Shown here: positions 1-10,881 of the stretch, in pieces
Numbering within the stretch: the stretch's first letter is position 1
How the letters are laid out: the number at the start of each line of letters is the position of its first letter
Assembly (NCBI RefSeq): GCF_900188155.1
Contig: NZ_FZOG01000002.1
Span: forward strand, 573,845-637,844
From: Pseudomonas segetis
GTDB taxonomy: Bacteria; Pseudomonadota; Gammaproteobacteria; Pseudomonadales; Pseudomonadaceae
Direction of reading: 5' to 3'
DNA length: 64,000 nt
Program-made: the position numbers and the translations under genes
The notes under the pieces: generated by a model
Told to the model about the DNA's origin: nothing
What the model saw: only the letters and a program-made list of their open reading frames with translations
Databases searched by the model: none

Positions 1-119
1 GCATTCCGCTACGCCGCCTGGGCAAGCCGGATGAAATCGCCCACTCAGTGGCCTACATTCTCGAAAACGATTACTACACAGGTCGAATTCTCGAGCTTGA
101 TGGCGGCCTGCGCCTCTGA
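1..119 (+). CDS. SDR family oxidoreductase, C-terminal end (partial)
   Basis: The reading frame beginning at base 3 gives 38 residues and stops with TGA at 117-119. It has the typical end of a short-chain dehydrogenase: an R-L-G-K-P-D-E-I-A motif, a Y-x-T-G-x-x-L segment, and the closing DGG followed by a few hydrophobic residues. These parts form the last helix and strand of the NAD(P)-binding Rossmann fold. The catalytic Ser-Tyr-Lys region lies outside the window, so substrate cannot be assigned. A FabG-, FolM- or hydroxyacyl-CoA-dehydrogenase-like role is equally possible. A good hairpin terminator follows 27 bases later. Confidence 0.8.
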   Translation, partial: IPLRRLGKPDEIAHSVAYILENDYYTGRILELDGGLRL

Positions 120-146
120 TCGCAAGCAAGCCCACTGGCGTTATGG

Positions 147-170
147 AAAAGCCCCGCATGCGGGGCTTTT
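147..170. terminator. Bidirectional intrinsic terminator
   Basis: A 10-bp perfect stem (AAAAGCCCCG / CGGGGCTTTT) with a CATG loop lies between the convergent SDR gene and the first DUF481 gene. A-tracts on one side and T-tracts on the other let it work in both directions. Confidence 0.85.
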
Positions 171-188
171 TACTTGCATCGAGGATAA

Positions 189-1211
189 TTACCAGCCGAC
201 GCCAAACCCCAGGCTGTAACGGGTTTCATCCAGTTCGCTCTCGGAGTCGCCACCACTGACCAGGTCCTTCTCGGCCTTCATATTGAGCGAGGCCCAGTCA
301 GTCACCTTGTAGCGCAGCCCCACTTCGGCATCGAAGGTGTATTCCGCTACGTTATCAAGCGGTTTGCCGACCTCGCCCGTAGTAAAGAACTCGACCGCTT
401 TACCCAGTAAATAACGGTTGTAGTCCCACTTGCCGCTGATGGCGTAGAAATTAGACTCGTCGCCGTTGGCATACTCGTAATCGGTACGGTTGACCAAGCC
501 GGCAACCGAGAACGCGCCCAACTCGTCATCCCAGAACTGGTAACCGGGACCGGTACCGACGGTGCGCTGACGCTCCAGGTCTTCGACCTTGTCACGCTTG
601 TACTCAAGTCGCCCCTGCCAGAACCAGTGCTCATCAAGGAAGCGGTCGAGTGCATACTCGGCATCCCAGTTGTCGGTTGTCACTACATGATCCGACAGTT
701 CCCGGTTATAGCCGGCAGTCGCATTGTGTCGCCAGCGACCGTGGCGGGCCTGGGTTTTCAGGTCCAGGTCGTAATCGTCGGTGTCGCTCTCTGAGCGCTT
801 GAAATCGAAGGCTGCATCGATATTACCCCGCCACGTCAAGTCTTCGACAACCGGCTTGGGTTTCATTATCTGACTGATGCTCGCCAACTCAACGGTGCGA
901 GGTGCCTCACCATTGACCAGCACTACTTGCCCCTCCTCGCCAGCACGCAATGACTTTGCGCGTTCGCCAGTGGTGTCGTCTTCCTTGACCAGCAGCTCAC
1001 GATCGCTTTCCAGCGTCTTGACCTTGCTCCAGGCCAACGGAATAGCTCCGCCATAATCGGTTTGCAGGAGTAGTTTGTTGCCGTCAAAGAATTTGATTGT
1101 CCCGGTTAGGCGATCACCGTTTTTTAGCCAGACGGTATCGGCCAAAAGTGGGGATGCGACCAATGACAAGCTGAGGCTCAATAAGGTACGAAAAACGCTT
1201 TGTGAAAACAT
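189..1211 (-). CDS. DUF481 (YdiY-like) outer-membrane beta-barrel protein 1
   Basis: 340 residues. A signal peptide of about 24 residues ends in a PLLA-D cleavage site. It is followed by a short N-terminal domain opening with DTVWLKNGDRLTGTI, the pattern seen in many DUF481 proteins, and a C-terminal stretch of alternating polar and aromatic strands that fits a membrane barrel. The last residues are GFGVGW; a terminal aromatic residue is the usual recognition signal for the BAM assembly machine. The function of the family is unknown. A second copy lies directly upstream on the same strand (1340-2338) and shares the same layout, so the pair probably arose by duplication. There is no clear Shine-Dalgarno sequence before the ATG. 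Confidence 0.85.
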   Translation of the reverse strand: MFSQSVFRTLLSLSLSLVASPLLADTVWLKNGDRLTGTIKFFDGNKLLLQTDYGGAIPLAWSKVKTLESDRELLVKEDDTTGERAKSLRAGEEGQVVLVNGEAPRTVELASISQIMKPKPVVEDLTWRGNIDAAFDFKRSESDTDDYDLDLKTQARHGRWRHNATAGYNRELSDHVVTTDNWDAEYALDRFLDEHWFWQGRLEYKRDKVEDLERQRTVGTGPGYQFWDDELGAFSVAGLVNRTDYEYANGDESNFYAISGKWDYNRYLLGKAVEFFTTGEVGKPLDNVAEYTFDAEVGLRYKVTDWASLNMKAEKDLVSGGDSESELDETRYSLGFGVGW

Positions 1212-1339
1212 AGTTGGACTATGACTGCTCGGATTCTAGAAAAGTCGCGCATTATCTACATCCACGACACCTGAACAAGCACTGACCGGGCTTTTACAGC
1301 CAAGTTCAGGATTTTCCGATCAAATGACTCGGGTATTGC

Positions 1340-2338
1340 CTACCAACCCACGCCCACGCCTATGAGAAAACTCTCGTCACTGTTATCACCCGCCTGCGCT
1401 TCAATTCGGTCAAGCTCATACAAAATCGACAACCGTGCCCAGTCATTGAGGCGATAGCGCAGACCCACCTCGCCTTCCGATACATAGTCAATTTCACTGA
1501 TTTCAGGGAAATGGATTTCTGCGTTGGTGTAGAACTCCAGCCGGGTCCCCCACAACAGGCGTTTGTAATCCCAAACCACTGAGTAGGTGCGAAAGCTCAA
1601 GTCGCCACCCGGATAATCGAACTTGATGCGATTGACCTGCCCAATCAAATCAAAGCGCCCCAGGGAATCATCCCAGAACCGGTAGCCTGGACCGGTGCCA
1701 ATGATTTGCTGCTTTTCGACAAACTCAATGTGGTCGACCTGCTGTTCACCACCAATACGCCAAAACCAATGCTCGGTCAGAAAACGGTCGATGTCGTATT
1801 CAAGATCCCAGTTGTCATCGGTTACCCGGCCATTTTTCGTCTCGCGCTGAAACTCGCCATTCATGACCTGCCGCCAGCGACCTTGCTCGATCCGGGTATC
1901 GCCCTTGAGTTTGAACTCATCGGAATTATCGTCCTTGCGCTGCAGGTCGAGCTTGGCGTCCAGATTACCTTCCCAGGTAAAGTCTTCGAGGAACTCACGG
2001 GGCGGAACCAAGCGCGTGACACTGGCCAGCGGCACGGTTTCAGTGGTGCCATCAGTGATGCGCACCATCCCCTTGCCAGCTGCGGCAAGGCGTTCGCTGT
2101 GCTTGCTGTCCAGGCCATGGCGTCGGATTAACAGTGGCTGCTCGGCGCTTAGTGTTTCGATATCAGACCAGTTGATTAATACTTGGCCTGCATACTTGGT
2201 CTTTAACGACAATTTCCCGCCCTCGAGCAGAATAATTTTGCCGCTGATGCGGTCACCATTATTCAGCCAGACCGTATCGGCCATAAGCGGCGTAGCAACC
2301 CCCAATGAGATTAAGAGCAAACAGGTACGCAGCCACAT
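1340..2338 (-). CDS. DUF481 (YdiY-like) outer-membrane beta-barrel protein 2
   Basis: 332 residues, paralogue of the neighbouring gene at 189-1211. It has a signal peptide of about 20 residues (cleaved near LMA-DTVW), the DTVWLNNGDRISGKI start of the mature protein, matching motifs such as DFTWEGNLDA, ENW/DNWDLEYDIDRFL and TGPGYRFWDDSLG, and the same GVGVGW end. The two copies are clearly diverged, so this is not a recent duplication. The start codon overlaps by two bases with the start of the divergent alkyltransferase-like gene, so the two genes must share a very compact or embedded promoter region. Role unknown; an outer-membrane barrel is inferred. Confidence 0.85.
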   Translation of the reverse strand: MWLRTCLLLISLGVATPLMADTVWLNNGDRISGKIILLEGGKLSLKTKYAGQVLINWSDIETLSAEQPLLIRRHGLDSKHSERLAAAGKGMVRITDGTTETVPLASVTRLVPPREFLEDFTWEGNLDAKLDLQRKDDNSDEFKLKGDTRIEQGRWRQVMNGEFQRETKNGRVTDDNWDLEYDIDRFLTEHWFWRIGGEQQVDHIEFVEKQQIIGTGPGYRFWDDSLGRFDLIGQVNRIKFDYPGGDLSFRTYSVVWDYKRLLWGTRLEFYTNAEIHFPEISEIDYVSEGEVGLRYRLNDWARLSILYELDRIEAQAGDNSDESFLIGVGVGW

Positions 2339-2729
2339 GATTGATCACCCAGACATTGGACAGGTTAAATCAGCCAAGGATGCCGCCTTGCCATCATCCA
2401 AGGCAAGCCAACAAGAGCGGCGAACGGCGCTGTATACCGTCTTGGCGCAAATTCCCGAGGGCTGCGTGGTCAGCTATGGCCAGTTGGCCGAGCTCGCCGG
2501 CTTGGGGCGGGCCGCGCGCTGGGTTGGCAGCACCCTGAGCAAACTGCCCGACGGCAGCACCTTGCCCTGGCATCGCGTGGTGGCAGCCGGGGGCAGACTG
2601 AGCTTGAGTGCAGGCAGCCATAGTGGAGCGGAGCAACGTGCCAGATTGCGTGCAGAAGGCATAACAATTCGAGGAGAAAAGGTGGATATCCGACGGCACG
2701 GCTGGCGTCCAATGGAGCACAGCGGTTAG
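2337..2729 (+). CDS. Alkyltransferase-like (ATL) DNA-damage protein, MGMT family
   Basis: 130 residues of the Ogt/MGMT DNA-binding fold, with the helix-turn-helix region (S-Y-G-Q-L-A-x-L-A-G) and the active-site loop. The loop reads PWHRV (Trp78) where true O6-alkylguanine transferases have PCHRV. Without the acceptor cysteine the protein cannot repair by alkyl transfer. Known ATL proteins such as E. coli YbaZ bind O6-alkylguanine and hand it to nucleotide excision repair. The ATG at 2337 is the only good start in frame; the open frame runs further upstream, but only as antisense of the DUF481 gene. It is followed after 44 bases by ampG on the same strand. Confidence 0.9.
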   Translation: MIDHPDIGQVKSAKDAALPSSKASQQERRTALYTVLAQIPEGCVVSYGQLAELAGLGRAARWVGSTLSKLPDGSTLPWHRVVAAGGRLSLSAGSHSGAEQRARLRAEGITIRGEKVDIRRHGWRPMEHSG

Positions 2730-2773
2730 AGTGCGCCCTTTGTTATGTATTTCTCTAGGCTGAAACCTGCCCA

Positions 2774-4342
2774 ATGCCTCAAAAAAGCTGGCGCGAAGCA
2801 CTCGCCGCCTACTCTAGCCCCTCGACCCTGGTACTGCTGCTGCTTGGCTTCGCTGCCGGCATGCCCTACATGCTGGTATTTTCCACGCTCTCGGTATGGC
2901 TGCGTGAAGCTGGTGTCGCTCGTGAAACCATCGGTTTTGCCAGCCTGATAGGCTTGGCGTACGCCTTCAAATGGGTCTGGTCCCCTTTGCTCGACCAGTG
3001 GAGCCTTCCGCTGCTTGGAAGACTTGGGCGTCGCCGCTCGTGGCTGGTGCTCTCACAGTTGTTGATCGTGGTCGGCATGGCCGGCATGGCCATGTGCGAC
3101 CCGCAAACCCGCCTGACCTGGTTGATTGCGCTGGCGGTACTGGTCGCGTTCGCCTCAGCCACCCAGGATATTGCAGTCGACGCCTACCGCCTGGAGATCG
3201 TCGACGACAGCCGCCAGGCTGCCCTGGCCGCCAGTTACATGGCTGGCTACCGCGTGGCATCACTGCTGGCAACTGCTGGCGCCCTGTATTTTGCAGAAGG
3301 CTTCGGCTCAACCACACAGCTTTACCAGTTCAGCGCCTGGTCGAGCACTTACCTCGTGTTTGCCCTGCTGATGGTGCCTGCGCTTATTACCAGCCTGTGG
3401 ATGCGCGAACCTGATGTGCCGATCCGCACACAGATGGCTGCCGCACGTTATGGTTTTAGCCATCAGATTGCCTCGGTACTGGTGCTGATTGTGCTGCTTG
3501 TTTCAGTACCGGCAATGTTCACCCAGCTCTATAACACCGACTTCGCCAGCGTTATATCGGGCCAGATGAGCATGCTTGACTTGCTGCTCACCGACCGGGC
3601 ATTTCTACGGGCCCTGCTCTATACCATCCTCACCACCCTGTGCCTGTCGACCATGGGCCGTCGCAGCCTGGCGCCGGTACTGACCCCAATCAACGACTTT
3701 GCCATGCGCTACCGCTGGCAGGCCTTTGTCTTGCTTGGCCTGATTGCCACCTATCGCATGTCCGACACCGTGATGGGCGTGATGGCTAACGTGTTCTATA
3801 TCGACCAGGGCTTCACCAAGGACCAGATCGCCGGTGTCAGCAAATTGTTCGGCTTGGTCATGACCCTGCTGGGCGCCGGCTTTGGCGGGTTGCTGATCGT
3901 ACGCTTCGGGATTCTACCTATCCTGTTTATCGGCGGAGCCGCCTCGGCAGCCACCAACCTGCTGTTTCTCATGCTTGCAGGCATGGGCGCGAACCTGAAC
4001 ATGCTGATCATTACCATATCAGCCGATAACTTCAGTGCCGGGCTCGCCACGGCGGCATTCGTTGCCTATTTATCCAGCCTGACCAACCTCAAGTTCTCGG
4101 CGACCCAATATGCCTTGCTCAGCTCCATCATGCTGCTCTTGCCGCGACTGATCGGTGGCTACTCCGGGGTTATGGTCGAAAAATTTGGCTACCCGCACTT
4201 CTTCCTGATTACCTCGTTAATGGGTGTGCCAACGCTATTTCTGATCCTCATCCAATGGCGCCGTGATGGCTCACAACCCCATGGCGACTCGCACGCACCT
4301 GCCCAAACGCCCCAGGCGCCTGGTTCGACCAAGCAAGCCTGA
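2774..4342 (+). CDS. ampG: AmpG family muropeptide permease (MFS)
   Basis: 522 residues with about 12-14 predicted membrane helices. It begins with the AmpG hallmark around LLLGFAAGMPYMLVFSTLSVWLR (split here: LLLGF..GMPYML..STLSVWL), followed by FKWVWSPLLD and the RRRSWL loop between helices 2 and 3. AmpG imports GlcNAc-anhydroMurNAc peptides from the periplasm for cell-wall recycling and indirectly controls AmpC beta-lactamase induction. The C-terminal tail of about 35 residues is hydrophilic and proline-rich. Position next to cell-envelope genes and conserved order with other pseudomonads support the call. No strong Shine-Dalgarno is visible. A second AmpG paralogue elsewhere in the genome cannot be excluded. 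Confidence 0.88.
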   Translation: MPQKSWREALAAYSSPSTLVLLLLGFAAGMPYMLVFSTLSVWLREAGVARETIGFASLIGLAYAFKWVWSPLLDQWSLPLLGRLGRRRSWLVLSQLLIVVGMAGMAMCDPQTRLTWLIALAVLVAFASATQDIAVDAYRLEIVDDSRQAALAASYMAGYRVASLLATAGALYFAEGFGSTTQLYQFSAWSSTYLVFALLMVPALITSLWMREPDVPIRTQMAAARYGFSHQIASVLVLIVLLVSVPAMFTQLYNTDFASVISGQMSMLDLLLTDRAFLRALLYTILTTLCLSTMGRRSLAPVLTPINDFAMRYRWQAFVLLGLIATYRMSDTVMGVMANVFYIDQGFTKDQIAGVSKLFGLVMTLLGAGFGGLLIVRFGILPILFIGGAASAATNLLFLMLAGMGANLNMLIITISADNFSAGLATAAFVAYLSSLTNLKFSATQYALLSSIMLLLPRLIGGYSGVMVEKFGYPHFFLITSLMGVPTLFLILIQWRRDGSQPHGDSHAPAQTPQAPGSTKQA

Positions 4343-4413
4343 CGCCCACCCCAAAGCCGCGTCTGCCGACAACAGCAAACGCACTTTAGTAACAAATTAA
4401 GGGTTAACTACGG

Positions 4414-4440
4414 CGATATCACCTAAAAGTGGTGGTATCG
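4414..4440. promoter_or_regulatory. Inverted repeat between ampG and the InaA-like gene
   Basis: CGATATCACC and GGTGGTATCG flank a 7-base spacer. As RNA all ten pairs form, with one G-U. No T-run follows, so it could be a weak ampG terminator or an operator for the next gene. The rest of 4343-4576 holds nothing else I can name. Confidence 0.35.
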
Positions 4441-4576
4441 TTGGGGGCTTGCTTGAAATTTTTACCAGGGCTACCAAGCCCTAATAATAATGAAACCAGC
4501 ACCTTACTTGACGAAGCCGCAGCAATGCTGATTTTGCTGCATGGCAAAAGTGACTGGTTTTCGCTACGGAGCACAT

Positions 4577-5278
4577 ATGCATTCAGTGCAACATTCAGCC
4601 TCCAGCGCCGAAGACAATATGTTTGAAGCCTGGTGGGCAAAACAAGGTGAATGGGTTGAAGAACCCAATGTCAGGCGCGGCGGCGAAAGCGGTGTCCAGC
4701 GTATTCATGACGACAATGGCAACCTGCTCTATGCCAAGCGCCAGACCGGGCATATACACCGCAGTTGGCTGCACCCATTTGGCCGGCTGACGGTTCTGCG
4801 CGAACGTGACGCGCTTACTGGCGCAAGCCAGGCTGGGGTCAATGTACCAAAGATAGTCTACTGCGCCACCAGCGGTGAGCGCGGCCTGTTGGTTACGGCT
4901 GCACTGGAAGGCTATCAGACCATTGAAGACTGGTACGCTGGCGGCGGACGCGAGAAATATGGCGAAGAACTGCATAGCCAGTTGCTGCAGACCGTAGGCG
5001 TAAACATCGCCCGTCTGAACCGCGCGCGCTGGCAGCATGGCTGCATCTACGCCAAGCACGTGTTTGTTTATGTCGAAGGAAAAGGCGCTTCGGCCAAGGC
5101 CCATGCAGCGCTATTGGATCTGGAAAAATGCCGCCAACGCCTGACCAGCAAACAAGCCGCATTGCACGACATGAAACAGTTGCGCCGCCACTCCAACTGG
5201 AGTGCAGTCGACTGGAAAATCCTTAAAGACGCTTACGAACAGGAATTTGGTCGCACGTTGAGCGAGCTGCCCGACTGA
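4577..5278 (+). CDS. InaA/WaaP-like lipopolysaccharide kinase family protein
   Basis: 233 residues. The fold is that of Kdo/heptose kinases related to WaaP and InaA: a Gly-rich start (RRGGESGVQRI), LLYAKRQ with a candidate ATP-binding Lys, GLLVTAALEGYQTIEDWY, then HGCIYAKHVFV and LLDLEKCR, which correspond to the catalytic and metal-binding segments (the usual HxDL/NxxH and DxD/DLE positions). The protein probably phosphorylates a lipopolysaccharide core sugar or is a related cytoplasmic kinase. I chose the ATG at 4577 because GGAG sits 5 bases upstream; an in-frame ATG at 4541 lacks such a site. In other pseudomonads an inaA gene is associated with ColRS; here it lies about 9 kb from colRS. 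Confidence 0.75.
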   Translation: MHSVQHSASSAEDNMFEAWWAKQGEWVEEPNVRRGGESGVQRIHDDNGNLLYAKRQTGHIHRSWLHPFGRLTVLRERDALTGASQAGVNVPKIVYCATSGERGLLVTAALEGYQTIEDWYAGGGREKYGEELHSQLLQTVGVNIARLNRARWQHGCIYAKHVFVYVEGKGASAKAHAALLDLEKCRQRLTSKQAALHDMKQLRRHSNWSAVDWKILKDAYEQEFGRTLSELPD

Positions 5279-5292
5279 TCAAAGCTTAACGA

Positions 5293-5315
5293 CCCCGCCA
5301 GGCGGCCTGGCGGGG
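5293..5315. terminator. Hairpin between convergent genes
   Basis: A 10-bp perfect GC-rich stem (CCCCGCCAGG / CCTGGCGGGG) with a 3-base loop lies between the InaA-like and mscS-type genes. There is no clear T-run, so it may act weakly in both directions. Confidence 0.6.
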
Positions 5316-5339
5316 GCTGTATCCGTAACACTTGCAGCC

Positions 5340-6173
5340 TTAGGCTGTGGGCGCCTGGACCATATGCATGACACGCTGTGGGAACGGAATGCCAATCCCG
5401 GCTTCAGTCAACTCCACCTTGGTTCTTTCAGTGAAATCGAACGTCACTGGCCAGTAATCCCCCGTCGCAACCCAAACGCGCAGCACCAGGTTGACCGAGC
5501 TTTCACCCAACCCCGTCACATACACCACAGGCTCTGGCGAAGTATGTACCCGAGGGTCCTGGGCGATTTTGAGCAGCACTTCACGGGCTTTCTTGATATC
5601 GCTGGAATAATCGATACCCACTGCGATATCTGCACGCCGCTTGGGCTCACGCGAGTAATTGGTGATATTGCCGTTCGACAGGCTGCCGTTCGGTACGATG
5701 ATGACCTTGTTGTCGGCCGTTTTCAGTGTGGTGTGGAAGATCTGAATGGTATCAACCGTACCGCCTACGCCCTGACCTTCGATCCAGTCACCGACGCGAA
5801 ACGGGCGGAACATCATGATGAGAACACCACCGGCAAAGTTGGCCAGGCTACCTTGCAGGGCCAGGCCAATCGCCAGGCCAGCGGCACCAATCACGGCGAT
5901 GAATGAAGTGGTTTCAACACCAATCATTGACGCAACGCTGATGACCAGCAGTATTTTCAGGATGATATTGGCCAGGCTGCCAATAAAGCCATTGAGCGCA
6001 GGGTCAAACTTGCGCGCGCTGAGCATGTTCGAAACGCGGCGAGTCAATGAATTGATCAACCACCAGCCGATGCATAGGGTCAATAAAGCCAAACCGAACT
6101 TCAAGCTGTAACTCACGATAATCGGCAACCATGCCTCGGACATCGTGAGAATTTGATCGACAGTTATATCCAT
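5340..6173 (-). CDS. Small-conductance mechanosensitive channel, MscS family
   Basis: 277 residues, close to E. coli MscS in length. Three membrane helices lie at about residues 20-40, 60-85 and 90-120. The third carries the Gly/Ala-rich pore pattern (VIGAAGLAIGLALQGSLANFAGG) typical of MscS; only fragments are needed to see it: GAAGLAIGLALQG and SLANFAGG. The cytoplasmic beta domain follows with PFRVGDWIEG and VPNGSLSN, and then the alpha-beta vestibule domain. The channel opens on hypo-osmotic shock in the inner membrane. An AGGGAG Shine-Dalgarno precedes the ATG. It sits just downstream of yajQ on the same strand, with 136 bases between. Confidence 0.92.
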   Translation of the reverse strand: MDITVDQILTMSEAWLPIIVSYSLKFGLALLTLCIGWWLINSLTRRVSNMLSARKFDPALNGFIGSLANIILKILLVISVASMIGVETTSFIAVIGAAGLAIGLALQGSLANFAGGVLIMMFRPFRVGDWIEGQGVGGTVDTIQIFHTTLKTADNKVIIVPNGSLSNGNITNYSREPKRRADIAVGIDYSSDIKKAREVLLKIAQDPRVHTSPEPVVYVTGLGESSVNLVLRVWVATGDYWPVTFDFTERTKVELTEAGIGIPFPQRVMHMVQAPTA

Positions 6174-6309
6174 GGAGCACTCCCTTTTAAACGACTACGC
6201 ACCCAACCAGATACGCAAAACGAAATCGCCACGGCATGCCATGGCGATTGAATTACAACTACACCTTTTTGCGACGGCAAAGCGCCAGCAAGGTTCAATC
6301 CTCTTGGAC

Positions 6310-6789
6310 TTAATCGCGAAAATTGTTGAATTGCAACGGCATGCCAAACTCCTTGGCACGCAGCACGGCGATTGCTTCCTGCAAGTCATCACGTTTCTTG
6401 CCGGTTACGCGCACTTGCTCGCCTTGAATAGCAGCCTGCACCTTAAGCTTGGCATCCTTGATGTGAGCGACAATTTTTTTCGCCAACTCCTTATCAATAC
6501 CTTCACGCAGGATGACTTCCTGCTTCATGGACTTGCCGGACGCGTAGGCATCCTTGAACTCAAGGCACTGCACGTCAATCTTGCGCTTGACCAGGCTGAG
6601 CTTGAGAATCTCAGCCATTTGCTCAAGCTGGAAGTCTGCATCAGCAGTCATGGTCACCGTTAAATCCTTGGCCTCGAAGCTGCCTTTACCACGAAGGTCA
6701 TAACGACGCTCCAGCTCTTTCATGGCATTGTCGATGGCATTGGTCACTTCGTGCTTATCCAGCTCGGACACCACGTCGAACGAAGGCAT
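6310..6789 (-). CDS. yajQ: YajQ family nucleotide-binding protein (UPF0234)
   Basis: 159 residues beginning [15 protein letters not shown], the family's normal start, preceded by AGGAGGA. An ATG ten codons upstream is in frame but has no ribosome site. YajQ has two ferredoxin-like folds. In Xanthomonas and Pseudomonas relatives it binds cyclic di-GMP and modulates transcription of virulence genes; nucleic-acid binding has also been reported. The end ([11 protein letters not shown]) is intact. It is followed by the mscS-type gene and is divergent from the response-regulator gene at 6934, which also belongs to the c-di-GMP world. Confidence 0.93.
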   Translation of the reverse strand: MPSFDVVSELDKHEVTNAIDNAMKELERRYDLRGKGSFEAKDLTVTMTADADFQLEQMAEILKLSLVKRKIDVQCLEFKDAYASGKSMKQEVILREGIDKELAKKIVAHIKDAKLKVQAAIQGEQVRVTGKKRDDLQEAIAVLRAKEFGMPLQFNNFRD

Positions 6790-6933
6790 GGGTTTCCTCC
6801 TGTATTTGGCGCGACCCACATCACGAATGGACCGCAGATTGCTTGACGATTAAAAAACTTAGCCATTATATATCGCCAGCGGCATCGAGTGCCCAGCGGT
6901 GTCCCCGTTCACGCCACCTTTTGTGAGTTTCAA

Positions 6934-8813
<1,880 letters not shown>

Positions 8814-8860
8814 CACCACGCTACCCTCATAGCACTTTAGCCATTGCGATCTGTGCCGCC

Positions 8861-10879
8861 ATGTCCCTGCGCCAACATCTAGAAGACCTGCCAGTTGGCC
8901 GGAAAATGCTCGCAGCGCTGTTGGTGCTCGTCATCGCCGTGTTGCTGGTTGCCAACCTGGCCTTTATCAGCGCCGCTTACTGGATTTCCCAGCAAAGCAT
9001 GGCGCCACAGGCCATGCACACCCTTGGCCGGATTATCGCCAGCCCGGCGCTGAGTCAGCAGGCCCTGAGTTCCGCCGATCAAGCGCAAGCCTTGCTCAAG
9101 CGACTGGATGACTACCCTCCGCTACGCGGCGCGGTGATCTACGGCAGTGACGGGCGCAGCCTCGCGCAGTTACAGCGCGGAGAAAAACTCGATATGCCCG
9201 AGCGCCTGGACGAGCTTGATTCCTGGCGCGTGACCGAATTTCGCAGCAACCAGCTGATTGAACTGCCCCAGCCCAACGGCCAGCCAGGGCACCTGCTGCT
9301 GGTGGCGTCCAGCGAGCTTCCGGGAGCCTTCTATACCGGCACCTGGACCGCCAGCCTGGTCATCCTGATCATCAGCGCCATGCTCTGGTTCCTGGTCGCA
9401 CGCCAGATCCGGCGCCTGGTCACCAAGCCGATTCGCAAGCTTGAGGAACTGTCCCGCCAGGTAACCCGCGAAGAAAACTACTCACTGCGCGCCAAACGTG
9501 GCAATAAAGACGAAATTGGCAGCCTGGCGGATGCGTTCAACACCATGCTGATGCGCATCGAGGCCCGTGAACAACAGCTAAAACGCGCCCGCGACGAATC
9601 ACAAACAGCGTTTGGCCAGGCCCAGCAGCTGGCTGAAGAAACCCGCCACTCGAACCGCAAGCTTGAGCTGGAAGTACAATTTCGCAGCAAGATAGAAAAG
9701 AAGCTTACCGGCTTCCAGAACTACCTCAACAGCATCATCGACTCGATGCCCTCCGCGCTCATTGCCCTGGATGACGAGCTCTACGTCACCCAATGGAACC
9801 AGGAAGCGAGCGCACTATCGGGTACCACCCTGGATGAGGCGCTGAATCAGCCCGTATTTCTGGCCTTCCCGCACCTGAAGCTCTATCTCAACCAACTCAA
9901 GCGCACGATCGACAGGCATCAGGTAGAAAAGATCGAGCGCATTACCTGGAGTCGGGATGGCCAGCCGCACCACTTTGCCCTCACCTTCTATCCTCTGACC
10001 GGCGTTAGCGGACGCGGCGTGGTAATCCGAATTGACGACATCACCCAGCGCCTCAATCTTGAGGAAGTCATGGTGCAATCCGAAAAAATGCTTTCCGTCG
10101 GCGGTTTGGCGGCCGGCATGGCCCATGAAATCAACAACCCGCTCGGCGCCATCTTGCATAACGTGCAAAACATTCGTCGGCGCTTATCTCCCGAGCTTGA
10201 GCGAAACCGCGAGATAGCCACTCAAGAAGATATTTCACTGGAAGCCATCGACCGCTACTTGCAAGCCAGGGATATTCCCCAACTGCTCGGAGGAATCCAG
10301 CAAGCGGGCACCCGGGCCGCCAAGATCGTCAGCCACATGCTCAACTTCAGCCGCCTGAGCAACCGCCAGTTGATCCCGTGCAACCTGCCCGGGCTCATCG
10401 ACCAGGCGCTGGAAATCGCCAGCAATGACTTCGACCTGACCGAGCGTTTCGACTTCAAGAGCCTGATTATCGAGCGCGAGTTCGACCCAATGCTCGGCCC
10501 GGTTCCGGCAACCGCGAATGAGCTGGAGCAGGTTCTGCTCAATCTGCTGAAGAATGCAGCGCAGGCCATCCACCAGCGCGATGATCAACGTACGCCTGGA
10601 CAGATCAGCTTACGTACCCGACTGAGCCCGCCATGGGCAATCATCGAGGTTGAAGACAATGGCGTTGGCATGCCTGAATCCGTGCGCAAACGCATATTCG
10701 AACCCTTCTTCACCACCAAGGAAGTCGGCCAGGGCACCGGCCTTGGTCTATCGGTGTCCTACTTCATTATCACCAACAACCACAAAGGCCAGATGGAGGT
10801 GCAAGCCAACAAGCATAAAGGCACCTGCTTTATCCTGCGCTTGCCCCTGACAGCGCCAGCTCAGACTACAGGTTTATAG
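8861..10879 (+). CDS. Membrane sensor histidine kinase (HAMP-PAS-HisKA-HATPase)
   Basis: 672 residues. Membrane helix 1 lies at about 15-40 and a periplasmic domain of about 120 residues follows. Helix 2 lies near 160-181, then HAMP, a coiled coil (about 235-290), a PAS domain (starting near [20 protein letters not shown]), and HisKA with the phospho-acceptor His422 in [11 protein letters not shown]. The ATPase domain has [10 protein letters not shown] (N box), [10 protein letters not shown] (G1), FEPFFTTK (F box) and GTGLGLSVS (G2). Start chosen at the ATG at 8861, because [15 protein letters not shown] leads straight into helix 1; no clear ribosome site is visible. The gene follows panE by 47 bases and is likely cotranscribed with the response regulator at 6934. 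Confidence 0.88.
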   Translation: MSLRQHLEDLPVGRKMLAALLVLVIAVLLVANLAFISAAYWISQQSMAPQAMHTLGRIIASPALSQQALSSADQAQALLKRLDDYPPLRGAVIYGSDGRSLAQLQRGEKLDMPERLDELDSWRVTEFRSNQLIELPQPNGQPGHLLLVASSELPGAFYTGTWTASLVILIISAMLWFLVARQIRRLVTKPIRKLEELSRQVTREENYSLRAKRGNKDEIGSLADAFNTMLMRIEAREQQLKRARDESQTAFGQAQQLAEETRHSNRKLELEVQFRSKIEKKLTGFQNYLNSIIDSMPSALIALDDELYVTQWNQEASALSGTTLDEALNQPVFLAFPHLKLYLNQLKRTIDRHQVEKIERITWSRDGQPHHFALTFYPLTGVSGRGVVIRIDDITQRLNLEEVMVQSEKMLSVGGLAAGMAHEINNPLGAILHNVQNIRRRLSPELERNREIATQEDISLEAIDRYLQARDIPQLLGGIQQAGTRAAKIVSHMLNFSRLSNRQLIPCNLPGLIDQALEIASNDFDLTERFDFKSLIIEREFDPMLGPVPATANELEQVLLNLLKNAAQAIHQRDDQRTPGQISLRTRLSPPWAIIEVEDNGVGMPESVRKRIFEPFFTTKEVGQGTGLGLSVSYFIITNNHKGQMEVQANKHKGTCFILRLPLTAPAQTTGL

Positions 10880-10881
10880 AT

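Noticed and set aside
1863..2336. N-terminal extension of the alkyltransferase-like protein
   Set aside because: The extra 158 codons are antisense of the second DUF481 gene; the protein family begins near 2337.
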